A DNA stretch of 64,000 nucleotides from Ceraceosorus guamensis (Eukaryota > Basidiomycota > Exobasidiomycetes > Ceraceosorales > Ceraceosoraceae), in assembly GCF_003144195.1 (NCBI RefSeq), contig NW_020290046.1, positions 62,001 through 126,000 on the forward strand. Reading direction: 5' to 3'. The first letter of the stretch is position 1. Each line of letters opens with the position of its first letter. Of the stretch, positions 11,031-24,165 are shown in pieces. A program made the position numbers and the translations under genes. The notes below the pieces were generated by a model. The model was given only the letters and a program-made list of their open reading frames with translations. It did not search any database and had not been told where the DNA came from.

Positions 11031-12266
11031 TCAAGCTTGGGTACAGGTGGCGAGGACCTGCGCGAAAAGCCATTCGAGTCCGACCTTGGCTCGATTGGCA
11101 TGGTGGGATGGTACGTTGGAAGCCTCGTCGCTCAAGCTATCGTTGAACACCTCGACGCTCCACGGTCCTCGGTAGCCTGCTTGTACGACCACTGCGTGCA
11201 TAAACTCGATCGTCGGCAAGAAAGCACCCTTGGCGATCTCTCCTGGAAACAGTCGATGCGATCGACTCCAGATCATGCGGCTGGGACGAGGCTCTTTGGC
11301 ATTGGGCGAGGGTTCCAGAGGTGCTGGCACACGACGAGCGTCACCGATCTGGACCAGGAAGATTTTTTCTGCCGGTACGGTAGGAATGCGCGCCAAAGAT
11401 TCGCGCCACGTTGGATGAGCAGACACGCCATCGGCACAGCAGGGATCGGCAAACTCTCGACCCAGAGTGTTGAAGCTGTCCAGGACAAGGCCGACGTTGT
11501 CTCTGTTTGCCAGCTCGACACACTGCCACGCGCCTTGCCACGTATCGTGGTGAGCGCCCCAGCTCAAGCCTTCGTAAGCTATTCTCAACGGTCTGCTATC
11601 CTGGCCGATCGTCTCGCTAAAAGTCTTGGCTTCATCGGCCATTCGTGCGAGGTCTTGCGCGATGCGATGCGCATCTCCAGTCGTGCGAGGTGACGGTTGG
11701 TTGTTGGAGCAGCAAAGCAAGAGATCCGTACCGAGAGCGCGCATGATCGGGAAACGGCTTCGTACTCTGGCATCTGCGGCAGCTTGATCTTCGGCAGATG
11801 ACCAGCCCTCGACGTCGCGCAATGGCTGCAAATTGAGGACTTGCAATCCGAGAGAGGCGCAAAGATCACCGATGTATGCTGCAGCTGCCACCTCTTGTGC
11901 GAGCTCGGCGGGCGTGCATGGTCCGTGAGCGTTGAAGATGGCCATTTCGGACGTGGACGATTGGCCCTTGGCCTCACCTCTGAGACCGGCTTTTGTCAAG
12001 GGAGCAGATGAGGAGGTTTGCGAGCTAGAATCGCTCGCGCGTCTCGAGGTAGGACTGTCTGGCGGTGTGAGCGCGTCTCTGGTGTTGCAGATTTGGAATT
12101 CGGGCGACTTTGCAAAGGCGTCCAAATCGTCTTGGAATATCTCGACGGCGTCGAGACCAGATGCAGCGATTGCTCGGAGTTTGGTCGTCAGCGAATGACC
12201 GGCAGCGTGAGCCCCGGCGGAATGCGTAAACATGCCAAATGCTGGGCGTGGAAGTGTTGCGTCCAT
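11031..12266 (-). CDS. 3-dehydroshikimate dehydratase-like TIM-barrel enzyme
   Basis: Single exon, 411 aa. It belongs to the xylose isomerase-like TIM-barrel (AP-endonuclease 2) superfamily and resembles fungal 3-dehydroshikimate dehydratase (Neurospora qa-4, Aspergillus qutC). That enzyme converts 3-dehydroshikimate to protocatechuate in quinate use. Visible landmarks: AVEIFQDDL near residue 40, YEGLSWGAH.DTW (metal-ligand Glu), VGLVLDSFNTLGR (Asp), IFLVQIGDARR, and WSVEVFND near the end (Glu). The four acidic metal-ligand positions look intact. Residues 66-105 form a Ser/Pro-rich insertion not expected in the barrel. No other quinate gene (dehydrogenase, dehydroquinase, activator or repressor) is adjacent, so a quinate role is inferred from family only. 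A related sugar-phosphate isomerase activity is possible. Confidence 0.82.
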   Translation of the reverse strand: MDATLPRPAFGMFTHSAGAHAAGHSLTTKLRAIAASGLDAVEIFQDDLDAFAKSPEFQICNTRDALTPPDSPTSRRASDSSSQTSSSAPLTKAGLRGEAKGQSSTSEMAIFNAHGPCTPAELAQEVAAAAYIGDLCASLGLQVLNLQPLRDVEGWSSAEDQAAADARVRSRFPIMRALGTDLLLCCSNNQPSPRTTGDAHRIAQDLARMADEAKTFSETIGQDSRPLRIAYEGLSWGAHHDTWQGAWQCVELANRDNVGLVLDSFNTLGREFADPCCADGVSAHPTWRESLARIPTVPAEKIFLVQIGDARRVPAPLEPSPNAKEPRPSRMIWSRSHRLFPGEIAKGAFLPTIEFMHAVVVQAGYRGPWSVEVFNDSLSDEASNVPSHHANRAKVGLEWLFAQVLATCTQA

Positions 12267-14122
12267 GATGGCGAGTGATGAGGTTTCTGCTTCGAGTATG
12301 GAGTTGGTATGGCCAATTGAACGAGTGCGTGATCCTTCACCGAACGGTTACCGCGAAATTGACGGTGGAGTCTACAGATGCAGGCGGGATGTCACGTCGG
12401 TGGCCCAGTCAAAAGCGCGAGGAGTGATTGTGGCTATATGAGACGCTTCAACGTTCAGTTGCGTTGGTCTATGTTTGTACGAGTTGGAGCACTTGCGTCT
12501 TGATGCCGATATGCCAACGATTCGCTCGCTGTGTTGACTGTGACTTGATTAGGCTTGTTCTTAGTAATGGCGATGCATGCGTTGCGTGCAGGCACTAGCA
12601 CCCCTTATCATGCGCCATGCGATCGGGCGGACAGCTATTTTCGGTGTTGCTGTCAGGTGCGCGCGGTGGCGTGCAGACTTAGCTCGCGCAAAGGTTACGT
12701 ATGACCAGTCAGGGGGCTCTGCGCGTGCAGTCGTTGTGGTCGATGGGATTCGGAACCTGAAGATCTGGGTAGCAGCAAGCACCAAATGCTGAATGTCCGC
12801 AAGGCCGACGACTCTTAACCGACGTTGGAAGAGCTGCGGTTGCTGGTGAGGCTGATTCGCAGCAGCTGAGATTGGACGCCTTGCTCCAACCGGATAGGCG
12901 CGTTTGCGGGTGCGCAGGTACGCTTAGCGTGAGCTCCAATATTTGCTACTCCAACGATGACCCTGCCGAAATCGCTGAAGGCAGACTGATGAATAATTTT
13001 CTTGCAGCTTGCAGTGCTCGGCAACAATATTCACCACACGAAGCCTGATCCGAGACCTTGTCAGGTGCGCGAGTTTCAATTGCAGGGCAAGGAGGGATTC
13101 GCTTGGAGTCGGTTTCGTTGCGCTTGTTCGGCGTTGTGGATGTATGGCAAGACGATGTGAAGTGCTGGGGTTGCTGGAATGGATCAGTCGCAAGGCGGTG
13201 CGTACATTTATATATGTACACACACGCAGAGGCGCTCCCGCCTGTCAGTCTCCTCCTCGGAGTTGCTCAAGAGAAGCGCATAACCGACTATACTCGGCCT
13301 GCGCAAGGCCGCGCTCGCCCTCCTGACAACGGAAGCCCTTTGGCCGATATTGCAGCTCGGCGCAAATCCTCGCAAGTACTTTTGGCATTTGGCGAGCTGA
13401 CTGAGCTTTCCGGCTGCCCATTCGGCAATCCAGAGCGAAGTGTGGGGGTGGGGCTTGGACCGTGAGCCAAGTGGAGCGACGCTGCCTTGTGCATGGTGGA
13501 GCGTCGGGGGGCCCCCACCTCGGCAAAAGGTAATTCCGCTTCTGGCCAAACGAGTCTCCGCCGCGAATTCACGCGTTCTGGTGACCATCGTTCCACGTGA
13601 CTAACGTGGCCATCGAAGTCCGCAAGCAATTAAAAAAATTTCATGATTCTTCACGCCTGTCGGATGGGAATTACGAACAATACGAGTCACATCGAGCCCC
13701 AAATCAGTGATTGAAACGTATTTGAGGCGAAATTAATGCGTAGAGATGCCCAACAAGTCATGAATGTGTTCGACCTCAGCGCACAACAAGGCTAGGGCAA
13801 TCAGCGATCCAGGCCAAGCACAAAAGGTGTCTACGCGGCTCGACCTTCTCAACTTCTCCTTCGCACACAGCGACCCGAAGTCGTGTCCAACTAGGCGGCT
13901 TATTGTAGTCCAGATAATCACAAGAGGTGGGGAGACGGACGGAAACACCTCAGCGCAGTCTCCGATCACAATACAACGCGAGCGATCCATTGAGGAAATG
14001 CTTAGATGAGTGCTAGATGCGGTTTACAGTCTGACCTAGATGATGATAGAAACAATGATGTGTCCTTGCGAGGCGTGATGCGATGAGGATCCACCACGGT
14101 GGTCAGCGTGGGGGTCACTGAC
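12267..14122. other. intergenic, 1.9 kb, no gene seen
   Basis: Upstream of the dehydratase gene and downstream of the phosphatase gene, both on the minus strand. Frames of up to about 135 codons exist but none is convincing. Notable only for a short A-rich tract near 13630. Confidence 0.4.
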
Positions 14123-17100
14123 TCATGAAGCGGCTTCGGCGTCGAGTTCTCGGAGCAAGCCGGCGAGCACGGCAGAGTAGGTGAAGACGAATTGCCGAGT
14201 GGTCTGCACCGAGCTCATCCGCTGCTCTCGAACCACGCCGACAGCGCTTTGGATGAGATCCGTCTCGCCGATCGCGGCGTCCGAGGTTGTAGAATCTGTT
14301 GTGGCAATGGAGTCTTGACTGGCGGAATCAGGTAAGACAAACGAGTTTGACTTGGGCGAAGTCGAAGCTGCCTCTACATTCGAGTGTAGAACTGATTGCG
14401 TGGAGAAAGGATTTGGACTCGAACTTGCTGCGTTGAACGGATCGTTGGAGTGTGATTGTGAGGCGGATGCTTGCGCGGCGGACCGATGCAAGTTATTGGG
14501 GCCAGGAGAAGCTGAGGAGGATGAATCTACAGCAATGTGAAGGCTGCGCATAGCTCTGGAAGGCGTGTCCATGCCACTTTGTGCTTCGCTCGGTCTCCTT
14601 GAGGCGTCTGGTGTCATGGCAAGGAAACCGGCTCCCGCAGCGCTGCCTGCAGAGGAGCTGCTGCTGCTGCTGGTGGGACCGCCAGAGCTGCTAAGGCCCG
14701 ATATGGAACGAGCATCGCTCTCCACGCTGTCGGCGTCCGAGCGAGATCGGCGCATGGGCGGCGGACTCGAAAGATCACTTCGACGTTCGCCGTTGGAAGT
14801 AATCGATTCCGCAGCCTGATCAACGTCCATGTCTGAGGGTGACAGCTCCCGCTTGAGTGATTTGCGCGGTACGCGTTTCGAGGAAAAGTAGTCGCCATCC
14901 CGCCCGATGATGTTTCCATACGTGCTTCCACTGGAAGACAAGCTGTTGGTGTGCAGGCCAGCAGAGCCAGCATCAGCGCGAGGTTGCCATACTGGCAGAG
15001 GCGCCTTGCCCGCTGCTTCAGCGCGCCTCCGACGCAGTACATCGAGCACCGAGTCTATGACAATATAAGTCCCTGTTCTGCCAACTCCAGCAGAGCAGTG
15101 TACGAGAAGGGGACCAACGTTATTGTGCATATTTTGAGCAGACGCGGCGAGCTCCATGAAGAGCAACAGACCAGTCGGCGACTCGGGAATGTGGTAGTCG
15201 GGCCAAGCCACGTATTGCAGATGTGTGAGGACCCGCTTTTCACCACGACCGTGGTGATGGAGCTCAAGGATCCTTCGGATGATGTGCACCTTTTCGGCGT
15301 CCTCTTGCGCCGAGTGCATGGAAGGAAACAGGTTTCCGCCCTTCTTGTCGTCTTCTGTCTTGCAGTCGTTAGTGCTGGCAGGCGGCCCAAGCGAACTGCC
15401 TTTCTCATCGAGAGCTTCCTCAAACACCAAGCGAACCTCGAGCTGCGAGCCGTAATGCTGGCTGCCCCAGTACATATGACTCTGTACCCTGCCCGCCTCA
15501 TGCTCCCGAGTGAGCATCGCAATGACATGAACATTTTGTTCCCACAGAGCCAGCCAAAAGGTTTCAAAGGTACTGGGCAGTGGTGCTTGAGTAGCAATGT
15601 ATCGTCTCCTACTTCCGAAACGATTCAGAGGTTCAACGAAGCTGGCGTTGAGATAGTCGGTGCATCCCGCTGGAGGCTCGCTTACGCGCACACGACTGTG
15701 CTCGTAGGTCCAGATATTGTTGTACCTGTTTTCAGCGCCTCTCTCGAGAGCGGCTGCAATGCTGAAAGGAAAGTGATGAGGAGTGGCTCCAGAAACAGCA
15801 CTATGTCGTGAGGCCAGCCTTTGAGCGGCCGGCAGATCTTTCGGTTGCTGACCTGACAGATCCACAGAATCTGCCCCAGCGTGCGAGTTGTCGGCACTGC
15901 GTGGATCGACTGAGCTTTCAGCAGCGTGCTTCCGCATGGTCTGCATAAGTCGCTGCTGCTCATCCCGCTCCACGTTGAAGAAGTCCTCCGCCAATTTTTG
16001 TTCTCTGGTTTTGGGGTCGAGGTCTGCCAGGTGTTGCAAGAACGGCGGCAGTGCGTCTCGCTGAGCCGAAGAAAGATTTGGGATATCCAACGGCACAGTC
16101 TCAGTGACACCATGAGCCAGTTCTCGATTTTGCCGTATGTTGTCGAAGAACGGATTGGCAGACTACGAGGCCAAAATGCAAATTCGTGTCAGCTGAACCC
16201 TATGGCAGTCGCGCTCCACGTATGCTCGACTTACAGCCTGAGGTTGCGGTCGTCCTTGATTCACCCCGAGCTGAGCCGGTTGCGAATGCGAAGCTTCAAT
16301 GCCCCTCATCCTCCTTTGACCAGCCTCGTTGTTCCAAGATCCAGCAAGACTCCGAGTGGTGAAGGCTTCGGCAGGCAACCCTCGAGGCTGCACCAGCGAG
16401 TGTCGCTGCTCGTCACCATAATCAGGACTGCGCTGGGCGTTGCTGCTGTCGCTGGGAAGACGAGGCACGGAAGAACGTCGTGTCCGTTCAGCGTCGGGGG
16501 GGATCAGACCCTCTAGGCGCGGAGGGGCTTTCTTGACAGGTGTCGCTGACTCAGCTCGAAGAGGTCGATTCTCCAATAGAGCTCGGTGATCCTCCTCCTT
16601 GCTCTGCCCGACGGTATGGGCAAAGCCAGTGAAGCCACCGACTAGCCAGCATAGATCTCCTTGGAATCCTGCTGCATCGAATTTGCGTAGAAGGCCAGTC
16701 AAGCATGCACCGCCGCCACCGGTATTGGGTCGACCAGCTTCTCCTAGACTGCGAGTATCCGTATCAACAACCACGATGCGCCGCAGCGGTCGATCTGGCT
16801 CCTCAATATCATCGTCGCTCACGCTTCCATGATTGACCGCTTCGGGCGAAGACTTGCGAACACCCTTCCGCCACCGCTTGAAACGCTTGGCGTCCTGAGA
16901 GGAACCGAGCATTTCCGACTCGATGCGGTCCACTGTCATGGCCGGTCTTTTGAGGAGCGTGGAAGGAGCACAGACGTTCACACTGCGAGCTATCCTCGCC
17001 GAGTTGAAAGAGGTTGATGGTCGAATGTCAATAATGAGCGTAGATGTAGAACCGTCGTCGCCATCGGTGGTGGAAGACGCGGAGGACGTGCCACCCGGAG

Positions 17101-18097
17101 AGCTGCTCCGCGAACTCCGTCGCAGACGAGCTTTGCTCGTGGGATTTGACTCTCTCGGCGAGCGCTCGACGTCGACTTCGCCAGCGCCTCCGTTGAGTAG
17201 CTCTACCAGAGTCGAAGCATCTAAAGCCGTAAATCGCGTCAAGTCCGCTGCTGGAATTGAGGAAGCTGCAGAGGTAGCTGTCCGCGCTGAAGAGGCCGAG
17301 GCTCCAGATAACTTGCCAGTCCTGTGCTGGCCGCTGACACTGATTCCTCCGGAGATGGGACCTGACGCAGGTGAGTTTAGGGGCCCTGCGGAGGGAAAGC
17401 GCAAAGTCGGAGTCGCTCCACCGTCTGTGACGCCGCTGAAAGACGATGTCACCAGCTCGTCTGCACGAGGCGTCTTCTGTATTTTCGTATTCGTTGGTTG
17501 CTCGAAGAAGCCGACAGAGGATGATGCTGGGGGCACCACCAAGGGAGTCACGCCACCCGGCGTCTGTGGGACATGACTTGGCAAGAAAGATGCCCAAGGG
17601 TGCGACTGCGTGTCTGCGCCAGCAGGCGTGGGTGGCATCAGCCCTGACTGCTCATTCGCAGTGGCGCTTGCCGGCACTGCTGTCCCTGACATTGCGAAGT
17701 AATCCGGAGCTGTGTCTGGCCCTTTGTCAGACTGCCTCCGATCGCCGGAGACTTCCTGATTCGCAGAAGCGAAGAAAGGACTCTGCTCTTGTCCTCGAGG
17801 CAGCTGACTCTTGAGTGTCGGGATAGACGTGCTCGTTGATGCGCTGGGTATCCTGCCGCTCTCTGGTCGAGGAGCCCGCGCTGCTAATCCTTCGGACAGG
17901 TGCTCCTCTTCTCCACTGGCAGACCCGTGTCTTGTCATTGCCGGGTGCGATTGAGATTGCGCGCCAATTGCGTTTGCCGAGAGCTGTCCTGCAAACGGTG
18001 AGGAAGTGCCAGACGGCGAAGACGTAGAGTGAGAGGAACTACCCATGGGCAGAGACAGTGCCTTGGGCGCTCCCGACCTTGGTTTGAGAGGTCCCAT
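14123..18097 (-). CDS. rhodanese-domain protein tyrosine phosphatase (Pyp1/Pyp2 type)
   Basis: Two exons, 18097..16235 and 16162..14123, give 1300 aa. The 72-nt intron (GTAAGT..CGTAG) joins the frames. The N-terminal half is Ser/Pro-rich. Around residues 270-460 lies a rhodanese/Cdc25-like (CH2) domain with LIIDIRPSTSF and IVVVDTDTR and no evident active-site Cys, so it is probably non-catalytic. After an NPFFDNIRQN motif (622 onward) comes a classical PTP domain: RYNNIWTYEH.RV, DYLNASFV, YIATQAPLPSTFETFW, the WPD loop (VAWPDYH) and the P-loop HCSAGVGRTG with catalytic Cys977. About 245 low-complexity residues separate the P-loop from the Q-loop (VREQRMSSVQT, about 1265-1275). In fission yeast this architecture dephosphorylates the stress MAPK Sty1; that role here is inferred. 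At 1300 aa it is roughly twice the yeast length. Confidence 0.92.
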
Positions 18098-18903
18098 CCT
18101 GGTTGAAAGTCCCTACCCTCGGCGGCGGATAGCTTCAAGCGGACGAGAAAGGTGGGTTCCTTGTGTTCGCGAGTCTGAGGCGTCAAATGAGGAGGTATGG
18201 CAAGCCGTATTGCACTCAGCAGCACCGGAAGGCTCGCTAGTTCTGAGAGTGCTGGTCTGGAATGATTGAGTCAATGCGACGGTGACACGATGAAGGCACG
18301 CATGTCGGGTCAGAAAGGGAAGCGAGGTCGATGGGTGCGTAGTATGGCTGTGCTGAGCCCAGCAAGCCAGACCGACGCGTGTGCAGCTTCGTGGCGCTTG
18401 GCGCTGTAACCAACTCTTCTACTTGTGTTTGGAGCTCGCTAATCAAGAATAGAATCCCAATGTCAAACGGAGGCCTAAAGGATATAAAGGAGTAAAAAGC
18501 GTAGGCGATCTTAAGGGCGAAATCCAGCCTCCCATTGGGCGGGGTTACGTGCGCTACGTGTGGAGGGATGTTGCCACCCAGCCTTATTATCACCTTGGGG
18601 AGGGTTGCGCAATTGGTAGCATTATTCGAAGTGTTTGAAGTTCTTGAGAGGTCAAGTGGAGATGAGCTAGTCACATGGAGTCCAAAGCTTGTTCATCCAA
18701 CGAGAGTGGAGCCGCGCACGACAAGGTGCGTCGAGCTTCACACCTTCGCGCGCGTAGGGCATGAGCTCGCTGCGTACGCGCGCACGCAGCCTGTTGATGG
18801 CTGCATGCATATGATGATGGGATCTCGTTTGACGCGAGTGGCGCGCGCGGCCATCATCTACCCTCACACTCAACTCATCTTGACTGCTATACCCCATCAA
18901 GTC

Positions 18904-18915
18904 TAGCTATATAGC
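18904..18915. promoter_or_regulatory. AGCTATATAGCT palindrome
   Basis: Perfect 12-bp palindrome with a TATATA core, in the divergent region between the phosphatase and eIF2A genes, about 810 and 940 bp from the two ATGs. The regulatory role is speculative. Confidence 0.3.
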
Positions 18916-19397
18916 TCTCGTTTGGACGCGGCGTCCATGTATATGCGCGGTACGCAGGTATTATTCAGTATGCATAATGCATGCATCATGTCGACACGTG
19001 CAGCTGACGCGCGTGCCTGCTTTGCGCGCTCCCCCGCGGTGCTGGCCCTGCGCGATGACTTACTGCATGCTGCTCATGCAACGGACTCATGATGGAGGCA
19101 CGCGCGCGCACACTCTGACTCGATCAAGACTCATCATCGCTCGATCGTCACTGTGCTGTACCCGTTGATCGGGGTTTCGAGTTCAAGCTCGCGACCTCGG
19201 GGCAAGACTTTACGCACGAAGCTTCAAACGAAAAGCTGCAGAGGTCTTAAGTCAAGAGTGTGACTCGGGTACCTTTTATGATGATTACAAAAACTAGGTT
19301 GAAGCGAAGCTTGCGTGCAGCATCTCTTCTACACAAATTTCGGCAGGAAGGTGCGCGAAGAGATGTCTGCCAAACAGCCTTCTCAGTGGATAAAATC

Positions 19398-19460
19398 TGA
19401 TTCAACATCAAGCATTCGTGATTCAAGATCCGAAAATTTTGATTCAAGATTCTTGATTGA
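19398..19460 (+). repeat. nine-unit array of the degenerate 7-bp repeat
   Basis: Reading in steps of seven from 19398 gives TGATTCA, ACATCAA, GCATTCG, TGATTCA, AGATCCG, AAAATTT, TGATTCA, AGATTCT, TGATTGA. Three units are identical and the others differ at a few positions. The register holds for 63 bp. Confidence 0.65.
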
Positions 19461-19857
19461 CACCAGCCGCGTTTTTGGTTGGGGATTTGCCGCTGATTTG
19501 GATTACAAGTCACGTGGTCAGGGTGGCTGAGAGCGTTGAATAGGCGGACCGCCACGTGGGGTACTCGGTTGGGCTTGCTAGTCAGGTGACCTCATGACTA
19601 GGCTCGTCAGGCCGGGCATGCAGGGATGGCGGTTATTGAAGATATGGGCAGGAAGAAGGCGCCTTCCAACTCACTCGAAGCTGCGCGTTCGCGACTCGCA
19701 TTGAATCCCACGACCAGCGCAATTGCAAGCGACACACTTTCACGATTCAGGCCAGTGCCAAGCAGGAGGGAAACCCTTCGTTCACGATTTTGATTTGTCG
19801 AAGCACCCTATTGCCTTCCCTTGTGACTCTTTGATAGCAAAGGTATTGGGGTCGAGC

Positions 19858-21923
19858 ATGGCCACCACCTCTTTCGCTCCCCAACAATGGGGCTACCGCA
19901 CTCAGAAGCGCGTCGGTCTCGGAGCCGGCGCGCCAAGCTTTGCGAGTCATTCCCTGCCAGACCTCGAAGCGACAGCGCGCACTATCGTATACAGTCCAGA
20001 TGGGAGTATCTTTGCCGCGAGCTACGATGACAGCGTTCGGCTTGTTTCCACCGGGGCGGCGTCCGCAGCCGAGGTGGTTCCAACACCTTCATTCATCTTG
20101 GCGGCCGCCAAGGTGATCGACATGCGCTTCTCTCCTCGAGGTCGGTACTTGAGTACGTGGGAACGTCCGAACAAGGATGCGGACGGCAATCCCATCAAGA
20201 ATCACAGCATATGGAACACTCAGTCGGGTGAGAGGATAGCGAGCTTTGAAAGGAGGAATCAAGAAGGTTGGTGAGTGGATGCAATTCTCTCGAGAGCGCA
20301 TACACGCGTGCGTTATGGCCCTGACAGCTCCTCCTGTGTTGCGTCTTCGTGCCAAGTCACTTTCAATTCACCAATGACGAGCAACACGCCATTCGCCAAG
20401 TCGCTACCGAGCTGCAAGTCTTCTCCACCGCCGACATGAATGGACATGTGGTGGGTCGATTGAAGCTGGAAGGTATCACCTCGTACGAAGTTGGGCCTGG
20501 GGAAAGACCCAGTGTCGCTGTATTTTTGGGGGAAAAGAAAGGCGCGCCAGCATCTGTGCAAGTGTATCCGCTCGCATCTCTCATCCCTTCACCAGCAGCG
20601 CCGCCCAAACCGATTTCTCAGAAGACCTTCTTTAAAGCAGACAAGATTCAAATCAAGTGGAACACGGCTGGTACGGCCATTCTCTTCCTCACTTCCACCG
20701 AACATGACAAGACCGGCAAGTCCTACTACGGCGAGACGAACCTATACATGATGTCCACTAGAGGTGATTTCGATTGTCGAGTGGGTCTCGACAAGGAAGG
20801 GCCAGTGCACGACTTTGAATGGAACCCTAATTGCCGGGAATTCGCAGTCATCTATGGGTATATGCCAGCCAAGGCGACGCTGTTCTCTTCGCAAGTCAAG
20901 GTCATTGCAGAGCTCGGCGTGGCTGGGCGAAACTTTGCAGCTTTCAATCCTCAAGGCCGGCTGCTGCTGATCGCCGGTTTCGGAAACCTAAACGGGACAG
21001 TGGATGTTTGGGATCGCGAACTTCTTGGTGGCGCGGCTGGCAGCAGCGCAGAAGCCAGTGCTCGGGCAAAGCTCCACTCCTTCGATGCCAGCAACAGCAG
21101 CGTGTGCCAGTGGAGTCCAGACGGCCAATTTGTGCTCACTGCAACGTTGAGTCCGCGCCTACGAGTGGAGAACGGGATAAGAATCTGGCATTACACGGGC
21201 AAGCTTGTGCACGTGGAGATGCAGGATGAAATGTATCAAGCGACATGGCGGCCGAAGCTGCCTTCAGACTGCTTGGCAGACCATCCCTTCTCCAAAGCGG
21301 TTCGACCCGCCCCCACAGCATCACAAGCTGCCACGGCTTTGCTGGATGCTCAGGCTGCCAAAGCCGCGGCGAAGGCTGCGTCTGCGACGGAGGCGAACGG
21401 CAAGCATTCTGGTGGTGCATACAGACCGCCAGGTGCTCGCAGTGGTGGGGCGAGCAGCGAGTTTGCACGGCTGTACCAAGAGAGCGCAAATGCTTCTGCA
21501 CCTTCTTCGCCAGCGAAGAACGGCGCCTACGTGCCTCCTGGCGCTGGTGCAAGAGGCAAGCGCTCGATTCCAGGAGCTGCCCCTCCACCCGGTTCGGTGC
21601 CGACCGGACCCGCAAAGAGTCCGGGCGGGAAGAAAGCGGGCAAAAACGGCAAAGCCAGTGCGCCCTCCACGCCCAACACTGCGGCATCGTTCAACGCGAG
21701 CAGCGAACCCTCAGTACCTGCCACCTCGGGAGCTACGGATATTGGAGGAGACGCGGAAGGCGCAGCAGCAATCGAGAAGAAGGTCCGCAACATCAACAAG
21801 AAGCTCAAAGCTATCCAGGATCTCAAAGATCGCAAAGCCAAGGGTGAGACCTTGGAGGAGATGCAATTGTCCAAGATCGCTGGCGAGGCGGAGCTGAGAA
21901 AGGAGCTGAAAGCGCTGCAGTGA
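19858..21923 (+). CDS. EIF2A: eukaryotic translation initiation factor 2A
   Basis: Two exons, 19858..20270 and 20357..21923, give 659 aa. The 86-nt intron ends at CCAAG. eIF2A is a monomeric WD40-type factor that can deliver initiator Met-tRNA to 40S subunits in a GTP-independent way; it is not the eIF2 alpha subunit. Visible: beta-propeller blades (IVYSPDGSIFAASYDD, MRFSPRGRYLSTWERP, QIKWNTAGTAILFLT, VHDFEWNPNCREFAVIYG, FAAFNPQGRLLLIAGFGN, VCQWSPDGQFVLTATLSPR.R..NGIRIW). An Ala/Gly/Pro/Ser-rich linker with YRPPGAR and YVPPGA motifs follows, then a basic C-terminal helix (KKVRNINKKLKAIQDLK) that is typical of the family. The ATG at 19858 starts the conserved region; in-frame codons upstream to 19723 look non-conserved. 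Confidence 0.95.
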
Positions 21924-22420
21924 CTGGCATCTATATAAGATCCTAAATCGGAAACCCGCTATGTGCTGTGGTGTCATGCTTCGTCTCTCTTATGCACACC
22001 TCCTGAACAAGTTCCATGCGCACGAGGAAGCCCACAGCGCGGACTCGACGCATATCACCTCGTCGACCTTTTGCTTTACAAGAAGTCGTCCATCGCAAGT
22101 GTCGGCCCAAGTAGTCTCATCTGGTTCGTCGTGTCGCACAAGTTGCATGCCATCGGACTCTCCAGCACAAACCCACCTCATCAAATACACAGCTATCCAC
22201 CCTAAGAATGAGCTTGAGTCTCGTCTGAATGTCTATTGTCGAGGTGCGCCCTGGTCGGCCTCGACTGCAGGCGGTAAGACAGTAGCTCACGAGATGATAC
22301 GGACCGTTCAAAATGCGATGATGCGATGATATAACAAGAGCATGTCATCAAGAAGGGGCAACCGAAGGACAAAACACTTCGGTGTGGCATGAGTGGGCTG
22401 AGCAGGAGTCTGGCCAAGCC
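21924..22420. other. intergenic, convergent 3' ends
   Basis: Lies between the 3' ends of eIF2A (+) and the PKA gene (-). Nothing recognisable besides presumed 3' UTRs. Confidence 0.5.

Positions 22421-24165
<1,745 letters not shown>

Larger units (their letters stand above)
18098..19857. other. intergenic, divergent promoter region, 1.8 kb
   Basis: Lies between the phosphatase and eIF2A starts. It contains the 12-bp palindrome AGCTATATAGCT (18904-18915), a GCATGCAT-rich spot near 18970-18985, and the longest array of the 7-bp repeat (19398-19460). A 145-codon frame on the minus strand (18237..18674) was judged unsupported. Confidence 0.5.

Noticed and set aside
10914-11693. 259-codon plus-strand frame opposite the dehydratase
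   Set aside because: Antisense to the conserved TIM-barrel coding sequence, with no domain of its own.
14951-15811. 286-codon plus-strand frame opposite the phosphatase
   Set aside because: It is antisense to the PTP catalytic domain, which is clearly the real coding strand.
18237-18674. 145-codon frame on the minus strand upstream of the phosphatase
   Set aside because: Low-complexity start, no recognisable domain, and it sits in the likely promoter or 5' UTR of the phosphatase gene. No splice partner is visible.
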